From Climacteris rufus (Eukaryota > Chordata > Aves > Passeriformes > Climacteridae), in the NCBI GenBank assembly GCA_013398175.1, contig VZRZ01003213.1:653925-717924 (forward strand): a DNA stretch of 64,000 bases, read 5' to 3'. The position numbers and the translations under genes are program-made. Positions 1 to 13,152 of this stretch are shown one piece after another. How positions within the stretch are numbered: position 1 is the first letter of the stretch; the number at the start of each line of letters is the position of its first letter. The notes under the pieces were generated by a model. That model was not told where the DNA came from, made no database searches, and saw nothing but the letters and a program-made list of their open reading frames with translations.

Positions 1-1056
1 CCATCCCTACGTGCAACATCTGCAAACCCCTCTGCAGGAGCAGCCATCTCAATGGTTTGAATCAATGCTGCCATGCCTACCTCTTAGCACTGATCAATCA
101 CAATACCGCCTAGTGCAGCCTGCCTGCGAGGGTCAGCACAATTGCCTGTACCTAGCAGCATGTCGATCCCAATTCCACGTCTGGGATCCTGCTGGTTCAA
201 CACAACATTCTGCTCTAGTGTCTTAGTTGCTAACTGATGCCATTTCGATTCAAAGATGTCATATTCCACAGGCTGAAAGAGAACCCGAGCTAGAGCCCGG
301 ATATCATAAGGTACTAGTAATGTAGCATTAAAAACTCTGAGCAGCTGTATAACCTCACAAGACCCCAGACCATATCTGCCAACCTTCTCCCGGAGGTCCA
401 TCAGAGCTTTTCACAACAAAGCCTGATGGGTGATTTGATTGTCACCTAGAAAAACAGGGAAAGCCTGGAGACCGTCGGGTGAAACTGCAGCATCTGGTGC
501 GTCCCGTCCCATGGTGTCCACAGGAACTTCAGCCGCAGCAGGGCTGAGGGGTCTATCTCTACAAGCCACCGTGTGGCGTGCCAGACCATGATCACCTACC
601 TCCTCAACTTTAGCTTTCACATCCCCCCAGAACCGCGCAGGGTCCTGTCCTGGGGGCAAACTGTGACCTTGTACGGCGGAAGCGTCCACAAGGCAGCCAA
701 GGGGGACCTGCCAGCCCGAGATCTTAGGTCCTGGGGAAACACCGGCCCCCCAGCTGTGTCAAATACAAACACTCTGGGCCTTGAATAACAAAGTTCAGGC
801 ATCTCCAGGAGACCAACAACTTAGCCAAATCAACACTAAAGCTGACAGCTAACAAATCCAAAATCAAATCTCCCAACTCAGCCCAAGCGATCTTAGAAAA
901 AACATCTTCAGCGTCCTGGAAGAAACACCGTGCTTTCCCCCAAAAATTGACCTTTTCCGACTCCATTCTGGAAACTGAGACTCCCTTTCTCTCCAATGCT
1001 ATCTCTAACACCTCCAACGCCAAGGTATCGCTTGAAGAATCCATAATAATCACCAT
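1..1056 (-). pseudogene. gag: Endogenous retrovirus gag, 5' part, broken and cut by window edge
   Basis: Remains of a retroviral gag gene, the structural polyprotein of the viral core. It lies directly downstream of a primer-binding site and LTR on the same strand. The first frame opens at about 1056 and stops at TAA 726-724. It is a leucine-rich, helical N-terminal segment in the position of matrix. A second frame (open through about 760-411) carries capsid-like sequence, including the short motifs VPYDIRALARVLF and EYDIFESKWHQL, and a DPRRQA motif further on. Moving from the first frame to the second needs a frameshift near 724-760. The capsid frame is then broken by TGA at 413-411 and TAA at 86-84 and stays open to the edge. 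The motif layout resembles betaretrovirus-like (ERV-K-type) capsids, but I am only moderately sure of the genus. The gene is not functional as written. The rest of gag and any pol and env lie beyond position 1. Confidence 0.75.
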
Positions 1057-1095
1057 TTTTTAAAGACCTAGCTGATCAAGGGAACAAACCCTACT

Positions 1096-1119
1096 GCCCT
1101 AGGGAATGCCCTAGGGAAT
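1096..1119 (-). repeat. Tandem 12-bp palindromic repeat in ERV leader
   Basis: Two perfect adjacent copies of GCCCTAGGGAAT (1096-1107 and 1108-1119) lie between the primer-binding site and the gag start. Each contains the 8-bp palindrome CCCTAGGG. Retroviral leaders commonly hold palindromic loops that start genome dimerisation, so a dimer-linkage role is a reasonable inference, but only position and symmetry support it. Confidence 0.5.
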
Positions 1120-1147
1120 TCTTCCCTACTTGACTCGAGCCTGCGCT

Positions 1148-1165
1148 TCCCCCTACGGGCCACCA
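1148..1165 (-). promoter_or_regulatory. Retroviral primer-binding site, tRNA-Ile type
   Basis: Read on the minus strand the site is TGGTGGCCCGTAGGGGGA. It begins with the obligatory TGG, two bases after the LTR end, and matches the complement of the 3' end of eukaryotic tRNA-Ile(AAU) at 17 of 18 positions. The mismatch is at position 13, G in place of C. This is where the tRNA would prime minus-strand DNA synthesis. The tRNA comparison is from memory. Confidence 0.8.
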
Positions 1166-1167
1166 AA

Positions 1168-1847
1168 TGTCACACTTGGACACGAAAGAAGCACACAGAC
1201 ACCTGTCAGAGAGAGAAGCCAAGAAAGGGGGCCAAGAGACCCCCAACTTTATTTGTATGTCTTCCTAGAAACCACTGTGGATTGGAGGGAGAAATTGCCA
1301 CCCCTCAATCACACTAGTCAAAGGAAAAATCCATCAAACATCTCCTCCCAGGAGAAAGGAATGCAAACAATAGAACACAGTTAGAAAAACATGGCTATGT
1401 TTACAGAAAGTGCGTGAGAAACTGTTACAGAAAAATGAAAATATCGAAGAACTGCAAAACTCAGGGCAACACCTATTTCTTTCATAGTAACCATTACCCT
1501 CTTGTCCTTATAACATCACCCCTTACCTGAGGAATTTTTGTTCTATATAACAACTTTTTGTTGTTATGTAGGGATCATGCTGAAGTGGCAGGAAGGTGGG
1601 GATTTCATTCGCTGAATAAGAATCATGGGATCTGTTCTAATGTCATTAAACTTTCTGAGATACCACCAAGATCTTCCCATTGCTTGAACTTTCAGTTTAT
1701 TTTGTCTCTTTCTCATCCCTCCTCAAGTCAATAGTTTCTTACAAATAACAAGCCACCAGAATCTAGAAATCTGGGCATCCAAGGAATATATGAGTCTGTA
1801 AGTAGAGGAAAAGTGGTTTGCTGAGTTCATGTGTCCTGGTTGTGACA
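1168..1847 (-). mobile_element. ERV 5' LTR (680 bp)
   Basis: On the plus strand the block begins TGTCACACTTGG and ends GGTTGTGACA, giving a 7-bp terminal inverted repeat TGTCACA with the canonical TG...CA ends. Read on the minus strand, it has TATA-like sequences near 1543-1550 and 1507-1514 and a polyadenylation signal AATAAA at 1253-1248. A U5-like stretch of about 80 bp then runs to the primer-binding site. This order fixes the orientation, with gag downstream towards position 1. The sequence just outside the LTR is AAAAGT. The matching target-site copy would lie beyond the left edge, so it cannot be tested here. Confidence 0.85.
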
Positions 1848-4800
1848 AAAGTTAATGATCCTTGTGCCATCATGTACAGATGATAACAGAGAAGTGCTCT
1901 TAAAGCTCATTTCCTCAGATGATCTGTGAAGGTACTCAACCACAAAGGGAGTGAAAGGAAAGGTAAATGGACTGTGCCAGAAGGTTGTGAATTTCCTCTT
2001 TTTGGAGGATAACTAGACCTTATTTGCTTTTTTAAAATTACTTTTTGGAGGACTTTTTATTAACCTCACATGCTTAAGGTATATAAGTGTCCAAGGCAGC
2101 ATTGTACACAGTGCTTACCTTTGGTATGCTTACCTGATTTTACAGTTGCAGCAGTTACCTGTATTGGTCCCAATACATCTTTGATGTTCCCATGCCTAAA
2201 AGACTTGAAGCTGAACATTGCCTTCAGTAAATACTATAAAGCTCATGTATACAGCAGGAATAAAAACCAAAAGGCACAGCAGCAAGATAACCTGTTCTCT
2301 GCTTTAAGATCCTTGAAGTATGAAGTTAAGTTGCAGTCCAATATTTGGATTCTCTACAGGGCTGATTTTGTAGAGAGGCTCTCCTCATTACAATACCTGA
2401 TTTTTTGACCTCCTCTCTGCTGTAGAACCAGCAGCTGTGGGTCATGCAGCCTCACTCCCTTTCCAGTGTGATGAGGATCAAAGAAATTAATGTACTTGAC
2501 AAGGTGTTAACTTAAATGAGTTGGTGGCAAAAGCATGAAAGACTCCTGTATTCACCCTCACCAAGGCAAAGGAAGAACAGAAATTTTTTCATCTTTTAAA
2601 ATTCATACCGTGATGCAAGGTTTAGCCTGTCCCCAGCACACTGCTGAAAACATTTCTCTCTATATTCACGTGCATGAACAGAAATTCCAACCCTGCTCTT
2701 CTGACCCACTAATGAGAGTTCTGTCCCTGAACCTTATAGGGTGTCTTTCACCAATACTTTATGTTCAACCTAGTATATTTTTTAATTCCATTTTGTATAG
2801 AATTTTTGATTATTTTTTGAATGATAGGAAGACAGATCCTTTTGCATGGTAAAAAGGGTGCTTGCAGAAACTGCAGGTTCCTGAGCTTGACCAATGATAG
2901 AGTAAAAATGCAAACAGGAAGATCAGAGATTTAAGGAAAGGTTCACCAAATAGATAGCTAATGGCTGAGGCTGGATATATTATTTGGTTTTATCTAGACA
3001 ATTCAGGGATGGCAATTTTAGTTCAGATGATAATAATTCACAGAAATACAACAGGAAATACCTGAGTGTAAAGAAGGAAACTTAAGTACCCTGCCCTTTC
3101 AACACAGTTGTAATTTCTCAATATGACAGTATATTTCCATCTCCTATATCAGCTGACAGCAGAGTAGAAAATTCAGATTTCATCTCAAGATATTTCCATC
3201 ATTTAATTCACCTAGCCTTAAATCTCTCCATGCAAAGCACTTGGACATTTGGTTCTAGTACAGGTAAAAGGTTTTGTCATGGTCTGGATCAAAGACCGTT
3301 GTCTACAATTCCAGCTGACCTACTCAACAAAATTCATGATAGTGGGTCATACCCAGTGAGGCACTTAAGAATACCATGGATTTTTAAAAACAGACCAAGT
3401 AAACTAAGCACTGTGCTGAGAACAGAATTTCTTTCCTAGTCATAAGAGACAAAGTAAACTGTATTTGACAGAGTGTGTCACAGTATTTACCATGCTGCTA
3501 AGGTCCAGAGTTTCCTGATGGCCTGGACAGTATTTGTAATGGAACAAAATACAATGAAATAAGACATTTATTCTCTTTTCCAGAAACCTGAGATTCACCA
3601 ATACATTTTTTAAAAAGGTATAATCAAAAATGTATTAATTACAAAGAAATATTTAATATACTACATTTTTTTCTGCTGCCAGCACCTCAATTACATTCAT
3701 ACTCTTATGTGCCTGCAGCCACAGGCATGTCAATACTACACACTGAAGGAAAAAACAAATTCATGTCTTATTAAATTTGCAACTGTAGCCGCACCCATTT
3801 CACACCTGAATTTCTCATCCTCCAGGCAGATTTCATGTATGCACTTTCAAGTAAAATGCACTATGTAACAGTCTGTTTCATCATTTAGACTCTTAAACAT
3901 GGTCTTTCCTTCTTTAAAAACTTTGTATTTGGGTGGTCAATGGAGGATCACCAGAGCATAAAACACTGTGTCTTTCTTTCAGAATTAAAATCATAAGAAT
4001 ATGGTGTACGATAAAAAGCTCAGGTTACATAGTCTTTTTCTTTTCTATGATGAGAATCCAGGAGTTATCATTCAACAGCTTCACATATTTCTTATCATGT
4101 ACATGTAAAAGTGAAAAGAACTGGTTTGTCTTTTTAACTACTTAACTTTTTGCCATACTCTGTAGTTAGACAAGTTCACACAACTGACATTTTTTTCCTT
4201 CTGTTTCAATGCATTTAGGTGAGACCTGACTCCCCTGATATTACAATTTATTTACATAATGAGACACTTAAATACTTAGAAGAAAAGCAATAGTAGAAGA
4301 AAAGACAGAAAGAAAGTACTTAAGTAAGGATAGATGTGGTTGACAATTGTTTATTTGATTCATGGGATACATGACTTTCTATCTCAAAGTCATGAGGACT
4401 TTCTACCTCTTCTTCAGTTATTCACTGTGAGATAGGAGAGATTTAACAAGGGACACTGCAGAAGTGTCCTGCTTTCTGGAACATCCTGGCCAGGTGTCTG
4501 GAACCCTGGTCTTACGGATCAAACCTGTACATTTACATCGCCTTAGGCAGAAAGTGGTTTTGAATTCTCCTGCAATTCTCCTGAGATTTCTAATCATGTG
4601 GTTATTGGATGGGGATGCAAGGAGCATAACTGCTTGCGAAGGGCCTGACCAGAGAGGGTTCTTCAATAAAAAAACACATGACTTGGCCATGCAGATGGAT
4701 AAGTTGAAGAACAGGGAGTCTGTGAGTCTCAGCAGAGCTCAGGTGCCTACTGTGTCCATATTGTCAACAAGACCATTTTCATTGAAGCACTTTTATGTGT

Positions 4801-7368
4801 AGGGCTGTTACTGAGGAAAGTTTAAATGCTTCATACTTTGGGCATCTTTAGAGGCAGATGGCATTTTAGTAGAGGTTTTGGAAATTAAATCATTAAGCTT
4901 AAGAACTTGCACACGGAGCAAATTCATTTCCATGTGAGTACAATCCACTCGCTAATTGATGGGAGATGTGGACCTGCTGGAAGGCAGGCTGTTTTTTTCC
5001 CCCCATTACAAGGAACACTGGTCATCCTCACGAAAGGAGAATAGTCAGCATATGCAAAGTAGTCAGGAATCTTGGACAAAGGGATTGAATAGGACTGTGA
5101 ATCGTGAGACACCACATATTACAGGAAAGCTAACTCTGCTGGTTGCTAGCTCTTTCCCATCGAACTAATAGTTTCTCTAACTCTTTGGAAGGGCTCTATG
5201 CTGAGGCAATGTAACTTTCTTAGATATTTTTCAGATATACTGATGTTTAGAAGAGTCATCACTTTTCCAGGATGATAAAATATTTTTGTGATTTATATGC
5301 CCATGAGGACCAGTTTCTTATACAAAACACAATGCATTTCTGCAAACCTGTGAAATCCTCAAGAAAGAGAACAGAATGTGAGATCAAAATGTAAACTCGG
5401 ATCTGCAAAATTTCTTCTATAGACACTTTCTATGGCTTTAATCAAATACGCCTAGCTTTTGAATCAAATTTGCTACTGACAGGGTGATTGGAACTAAGAC
5501 TACTTCATACTATTGAAGATTTTTGTCTTACGCTACCTCCACTGTATAGTGAAAATGATACTCAGTTTTTGCTGTGGGAGCTGGTGTGAGTATAGAGAGT
5601 CACTGCCTACATACTAAATGACAATTCAAGTTGCCACAGTCTGACTAGTCTCTTTATTCTTTACATCACTACCTTATCTTTAGTTACTCGTTAGTGTTCT
5701 CATGCTTCCTTTTCCTTTTCCTGAGACGTCATTATGAAGCAACCATTTAAAGCCAACAGATTGCTTACAGATCCTGAGCAAGCCTAACAAATGCAAGAAT
5801 AGTTCAGGTCTCTGTTTTTCCCATTGGCTTGTCAGATTATCTGCCTTTGATATATGCTGGTCTCTTCTTTTTGTCTGTGTGGCATGTCCAAGTATTTTAA
5901 AACATACACCAGAAGGACATTGCCTGAGCTAGTAGGAGGGGATGGAGGAAATCCTATACTGAAGCAACAATTACAGGAAGCTGACAGAGTCGTTAAGAAG
6001 TTTAGAAGGATCAACAGAGATGAAAGTGGTTTTGGTATGGTGCCAAGTTAGAGAAGGAAATGACTTCTACACAGGGATGGATTTCAAAAATAAACATTAA
6101 AAAAAAATCTCAGAAATGGTCATGTTAGCGTTTAGCTGTAAACAGTTTTGCAGCATTGAGACAGTCTGTTGTCTATTCACCTGATTTAAAGGTGGAAAAG
6201 AGAGGTCAGAGATCACATCTTTCCAGGGATGGATTCCCCCAAAACTGGGGATACTCCTTGCACTAAAAGACCTGTCAAAACCTTGTAGCCATCTTCATAT
6301 GTCCTGACTATGAAAGTGAATGCAATCGAACCGCATTGTATTCGGACTCTATCCAAGTGACCCATTAGGAGCTTTTAGTGTCTGGCATAATTTCATTTTG
6401 CCGGAAAGGCTTACCCATAATCTGCACTGATCTGAGAAATGGAGAGGCACATATAGCTTCATTTCTCACCTTCAAAATTTTCTAAGCTGTGGTTCTTCTT
6501 CCTAGTCTCCCCAGTTTTGTTCAGTAAAAAGACCTTGAATTTGCAAAATTTATTAGAAACCCTAATTTTAAAAGTAAAAATCTTCATGCTTATGAGGCAT
6601 ATTCACATACCCTGGCTGATGGCAATACTGGTCAGAAAGTTCATGTTCCATTGTCAAAGAAGAATTCATCATATTCTGCCTCCTTGGGGCTTGCACATGT
6701 GACAAGCCTGCATTTGTTCTATCTCTACAGTTACCGAGTGTACACAGAACATGGTGGCCAAGTACACAAATTGACATCAGAAAGCACAAGGCCCTGGCAA
6801 GTAGTACTATCCTTATGAGAACTGGAAAATCTTTTTCACAGGAAGAAAAATATGTAACAAAAAGTGTTGAGATTGAGGACTGCATCTGGATTTGTAAGAC
6901 AATAGGGAAAATGAGAGAGAGTGACTGGCTGATCAGAAGAGGAGATAGGAATAGTAGTACCTAGTGGTTTGTTCACATAAAATTAGAAAACACTGCATGG
7001 ACAATTGGTGGGTTAATAGATGGAGAAGCTGGGATCCCATCAAGAGCTGGGATGTGGGAGGACCATTAGGATGAGCTGGTCTAGAAAGCTGAGATGAGGA
7101 GGAAGAAAGTAAAAAGGTGGAACAGATTTTGGGCAGTGAGATAAGAAAGCTCAACAAGATTGTTGTGACAGAAATGAAATTGCTGAAGGACAGACTGAGC
7201 CAAAACATGGTGTAAGGAAAAGGGTGGAAAAAGGGATGGATTAAGCAGGAAAAGAGGAGTAAAGTGTGAAAACAGTCAAAAGAATCAGTCCTAGTTAAAA
7301 ATCACTCTGTTCCATAATTTTCAGTGGAGCCATACTGCTGTCAGCCCTGCTGTCAGAAAACATCTGTG

Positions 7369-7429
7369 AGACCCACAAGCAAAATGTCAGCCATCCTTAC
7401 CATATCTGCAAGACCCACAAGCAAAATGT
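7369..7429. repeat. Short direct repeat, 42-bp spacing
   Basis: AGACCCACAAGCAAAATGT occurs at 7369-7387 and again at 7411-7429. Similar TATCTG/CATCTG words lie beside the copies. This looks like a small local tandem duplication. Confidence 0.7.
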
Positions 7430-9490
7430 ACCATCATTAGCGATATCTGCTTTGGAGGACTCATGTATTAATTCTTAGGAATTAAGGCTTAAGATACTGT
7501 TGATTTCCAAATGCTCAAAAAGGAATCCACTTTTGACTTGATGACAGGAAGAGACAGAAAATATCTGATCACTGTTAAAACAAAAGTCAGTTAATGTTTC
7601 CATCACAAATTCACCATTTTTTAACTTCCAGTCACAAGTACTCTTTTAAGATAGACATCTTTCCCATTCTATTGTTTCTCGCAGCTAGAGTATTTAAATT
7701 CTAAAAACAAATCACTGTTTGATTAGTTTGATTTGTTTGATAGTATTTAAAAGCTAAACAGATCGAGCCATTTAGATTTTGCAGTTTTCAGACGGCAAGT
7801 CATTTTTGTTGCTATCATTTACACAAAGCCTTTCTCTCTCTGGTGATAGCAGTTGGAATTGCTTGTCGTTTCAGTGCTGGTTTATTGAACTAACCCACTT
7901 ATTTGGTTTCTTAAGAAACTGACATCCTAAATAAATTCACACAATTAAGTAATTATTTAAAACAATTAGAAGATTGTTCAGATTACACCAGTGGGCTTCA
8001 CTGGTAGGTCCCTTATAATTTGCCATTGTAAATTGAAACCAAGGGGTCATAAAGAAATAACAGACCTGCATATGGGTTTCTAACTGAGCTCATGACTCTA
8101 TACTTCTGCGGATGTCAATGAGTGTGACGATGATCCTTTCATTTAATCCTAAAATAAGCATTACAGTTTTAGTGTATGACCATTGCCAGGAGTCACACAG
8201 CTTCAGTAATTCTTCCTACCATATTTACATAACCAAATGTTCAGTAGTATTTTGGTTCATTTTGTCTGAAAGTGGCAAGAAAATTCTTAGGAAAGCTTTA
8301 TCAGGAGTTAGTTCTGTTTTAAGTTTCATAATATATGTGTGTGCTATTTTATTATATTACTCTTTATGGTTACATAATTATGCAATTCAGCTAGAGTTAT
8401 AGTATGCACTTTATAGATAAATTATCAGTAATTACTAAGATCATGATTTGGACCTAGTTCCTCAGTTCATTATATGAACAATTCACCTTAGGATGTTCTT
8501 ATCTTCTCCCTCTCACAAGAATGTCACTTTGGCATTTCTCAAGGGCAGGTAAGGGAACTAGTCACACATATGTCATTCATACTGAAAACTTTACATTTCT
8601 TACCTTTGATGCATGAGAAAGGTCACGTCACTTATTGACAATTTTCTGTTTCTTGTCTATGAATGTACTTCTCTAGTCATAGATTTGTCCAAAGGAACTA
8701 TCTATCTCATCATTAAACTTAGTGCTATGTGTTTATGTGCATTTTCCCCATTTTAGGATTTATGGTACAATCATGAGTAAATTATACATTACTTGCTTAG
8801 GCCACGTGGCCGAGTTTTTATGTAGAAGCTAAGCTTTTCCAGTCTCCTGTTTAACCATAGTAGTGTAAATTTGGCAATGTTTGTGGCTTTTTCCACAAAC
8901 CCTTTTTGTAAAATAGGAAAATATACAACTTCTATGTCTTTCACATTATAATAATTTTTTGATTGAGTATTGAGTAAGGAGTTGCAGTCATATCTGTGTC
9001 ATGCTGTTGAGCTCCAGTCCCCACTCAGTGAGTTTATTTAAAAGGGGCTTGAGGTACTACTTTTCTCTGAGGTGGGTGCACAGGAGAAATGCTACAATGT
9101 TCTTAGGAGGTTAAAAACCAAACTTTCCTGGCAAACTTTATAAAATCGTGAATTTGGAAAAAATTAAAACAAACATTCAATTAAAACCAAGCATTTCACA
9201 GAGCACTGACTTTGCAAACTCTACCCATCCAACTTTAAATTATCCATATTTCAAGAAAAGAAAATTAGGAGTAGAAAAGAAGAGAAAGAGAGACAAAGAA
9301 AGAGAGAAAAGCAAAATACAGCTGCAGCCTTGGATCCTAGCATGGACTCAGCTGCCATAAAATCCAAGGACAATTGGGATGTGACCATGTGCCTCTCAGG
9401 GCAACAGGTTTTATCTGCTCTGGTGTCCTGTGGCCACCTTCCCCCCAGGTGGGCCATCTGGTCATCTGACCACTCGGGCTAGATTGTGGT

Positions 9491-9604
9491 ACCAGAGATG
9501 GGATGTGGGGCATTGCTTCAAGTGAGCCAGTTATGCCAGTGACTGATAACCAGTCTGGGCTGGACTAGAGGCTCCAGGGGGTGGGATGTGGAGCAATGCA
9601 CGTC
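9491..9604. repeat. Diverged local duplication
   Basis: CCAGAGATGGGATGTGGGGC near 9491 is echoed by CCAGGGGGTGGGATGTGGAG near 9574. Each is followed by an ATTGC or AATGC word. The surrounding 9390-9640 segment is more GC-rich than its neighbours and may be an old repeat that I cannot name. Confidence 0.4.
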
Positions 9605-12600
9605 CCACTTTCCACAGAATTTGGCCTGCCCACTCCCCAACACACACTTCAGTTATTTTGAGCCAGTAAGCATTTTCTCCAATCTCTCACATATGCCAGT
9701 TTAGCAACCTAGAGTGTGCTGTCCATGATGCAAAGTATTACTTTTCGAAAGAAGGTTGGATTTTTTTGTGTGTGACGATATAGGATGCACAGTAATTTGA
9801 TTTCAAACATTAAGATACATAAATAAAATTTATTACTGCTTCTTTCTAACTAGACCTTTCCCATGATACCTGTTCTGTGTTCATTACCTTTTGCTTTCAT
9901 TCTCTATCTGGTTTTGGCTGTTGGAACCGCAAAAGCAGAGAGTTGTGTATTTCCTTGTAAAGCACTGCTGTTTGAAAAGAGAAAGCATTTTCTAAAAGCC
10001 AACATATTGCTTGTAATAAACGTGGCCTGTCATGCATCATAGTGGATATAATTTAGTAAATACAGGGGGGTTATCAGTGACTATCATGTGAATAAGGCTA
10101 GGTCATTTTAATATCCTTCTCTGTGAAACCAGCTCGCATAATGTCAAGAAATACGTCATTCACCCAAAAGATTCATTCAAGCACAGGCCAGTAGGGCAAC
10201 AAAGACTGGTACTATTCAGGAGGCAAAAGAGAAAGCCTCAGGCGTATCCCAATCATGACACAGTTCAGGAAGCTATGCCAGGGTCAGAGAGCATTGTGGA
10301 GAGAACTCTGTCCCCTTTGCCCATAAGAAGTGACAGGAGTATAAGATATTTGTGAACTCAGGAAAGGCCTTTTGCAAGAAATGTTATTTGGAGATGGTTA
10401 AAGGAAGAAGCAGCTGCTAGGGGTTGGGTGGGGGACTTGCTGCTGCATGTTGTTATTTTCAGGAGACAGTTGTATCTTCTCACACATCCACAGTCTTTCT
10501 TTCTAAGCAGAGTAAATCTGGAGTAAATGCTGGAAAAAGTTGCAAAAAGTCAGGAGTGTCCACAGGGAAAGGAGTGCAGCACCCCTTGGTCAGTCATGGT
10601 TTCTGCACCCCACTAGCTCCCACAGCATACAGTATGCTGCCCCTACAAGAAACAGAAGGTGCTAATTTTCTGAGTGTGGTATCTGAGACAGCAACAGAAC
10701 AAGTCATGGGTTACCATAGTTGTCCAATAGCCAATACTAAGCACAGCAATAAAACTTTAGGTTTGTCTGTCCATATGGCTTTCTGAAGGATTATGTCCCA
10801 CCCTAGCCAGGATTGATAGCCCTACATCTTCTTCTGTCTGTTCTCTCAAGGAATGGCTTAAACTGTAGAAAATACTCCTACTTTCAGCCACCTGCTTGCT
10901 AATCATCATACCTTCCCTTGGGGGAGAGTCAGTTCAAATATTTCTTGCAGGGATTCAAGCATTTTTTACCTTAGGAGACAGTCCAAACATTAAAATATGC
11001 AGTGTCATGGAGTGCATGCCTTATTTGGATAGTATTCTATTTTGAATGAGACAACAAAGTTTCCATCACATGTAAGAATAAAGGCAAACTCCTGTGGGTC
11101 TGGAGGTTAACTAAGCAAAAAGCAAAAGCTAGTTTCTAGACCCTGCTCTGTGCAATATTCCGTGTAAAGCTCTGAAATCATATCTGAATTCTATGTGTCT
11201 GTATTCATTATTGACAAATGATGCTTAATCACTAAGTATTAATTATATGGGCCACTTAAATCCCATAGGTGAACAAGGCATCTTGTGTCTGTGGGTAATT
11301 TAGATATCTTCTGCTTTGCATTATGAGTGATGTGCTGTGCAAAGGAAAAAGTGCCTGAGTATGATGGGGTAAGTCTATCAGATAATGAATTATTAAAGCA
11401 TGGAACCAGTTCATGCTATGATATCTGAGGCTACTTAATGAACCTAAGTACTCTAGACAAGCAGTGGTAGAAACATGAGTGCCTGCAGAATGCAACTGCT
11501 CTTGTGGTTCAGTCAGTAGCCAGGCTGGAGTTTCTGCAGGAATATCCTGTACCTAAAAGTGCAGGGAGATATTGTAATGCCCATGTCCTTTTACAGAGAT
11601 AGCTCTATATCTAATTTTATACTGCAGGGTTAGCATACAATGATAGTTTGCAATGGTCATTCACTTAATCCTTTATTCTCCTTGGGAATTAAGACTTCCT
11701 CATTTTCAAAGTCCTACATAGCTGGAAGAGTACCCAGATTTTTGGAATCAGTGGTTACATATTCTTAAAAAGGAAATACTACAGGCATCGAGATTTTGTT
11801 CAAGGGACAACACATAAAACAGCTTTAAATATTTCAAATACTCTAATTCAGAAATCTGCACAACTGTTAAGAAGAATGAACTCAAACTATGTCAACTACA
11901 CAGGTATTTTTTCACTGAAATAATTAGGTGGTTTTCACTTTAGTTCTCAGTAGTTTATTGAAAAAAGTGCAATAAATTACTTATTTTACCTAGAAGAGAA
12001 GCAGAATTTGGTCATCCACATATCTAAAACCGCAATGATTGCTCAAAAATAAACCACCAAAATAAAAGAAGGCTGAGAGTTTTTACCAGAACTATATTTT
12101 AAGCCTTCCTTTTGCTCAGAAATCTTAAGTAGGAAATTTTTTTGTTATCTATTCCATTAACCAAGGATTCAAAAACTAAGCATTTTATTATTTCAGAAAG
12201 TTTTAATATAGTTTGTTCCAGCCAGTGTCAGACACAACAGAGCTGTTAATGCAATTACTGAAGAAGTTGTCCCACCTGAAATGAGGAAAAAAACTTACAG
12301 TTCACATAAGTTCACAGTGAGCTTTCAAGTGCCAACTAACACAGCTCAGTTCCACAGATATACACAGTCCTAACAACACTGTGCATGGTAGATAGCTGGA
12401 ACTCTAGTTCTTTTTACATTTGTATAAATATAAATCAGAATTATAATTCAAGGAGTTTTCAATAAAGATGATCAGTAATATGCTTCAACAATGTTTAGAT
12501 AAATACTGAAGATAGAATTATTTTTACATTACCACTGATGAAGTAATTGCTTTTCATAGTAGCTGCTTTTCATTCCTATTAGCAACAACTGTATCTTTTA

Positions 12601-13136
12601 TTTAGTAGTAGAATTTAATGGGAAGAATTATGGGCATAGCCCTTGCACTATGATTAAAACACTCCATTCAAAACAGAAAATGTAAAGTTACCTGAACTGT
12701 AAAAAAGCTGAGATTGCAGAATTTCTGTTCTGCCCTCCACAGCTTAAAGGCTAATGATGTCCTTAAAGAACAAGGTGAGAGAGTCAAAATTTCATTATTT
12801 AAAATTTCTCTATCTGATCTACAGTTTCGACTGACACTAGCAAAGAACTGAAATCCTTATAAGAGGAAAGACGTTCTACTGAGTTGTTCAGTCTTTTTGA
12901 CTAAGTTTCCTGCCTCTAATACAGGGTCTCCATTACTTTTTAGTCTAATATTTTTAGCCACTAAAATGGTAAATATCCTACATGATTTAGACAAGTGTCT
13001 TTAGTGCAAAATGCTCATATAAACTAAGGCTACTTGAAATATTTAACTTTCAACTCAGGCACCAAAATTAGGTGGCAAGATTTGTCCTACCTAACACAGA
13101 GGCCTAAATTAGGACTTCAGTCTCCTTAGAAACCTT

Positions 13137-13152
13137 AGAGAGAGAGAGAGAG
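13137..13152. repeat. (AG)8 microsatellite
   Basis: Eight uninterrupted AG dinucleotides. Confidence 0.9.
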
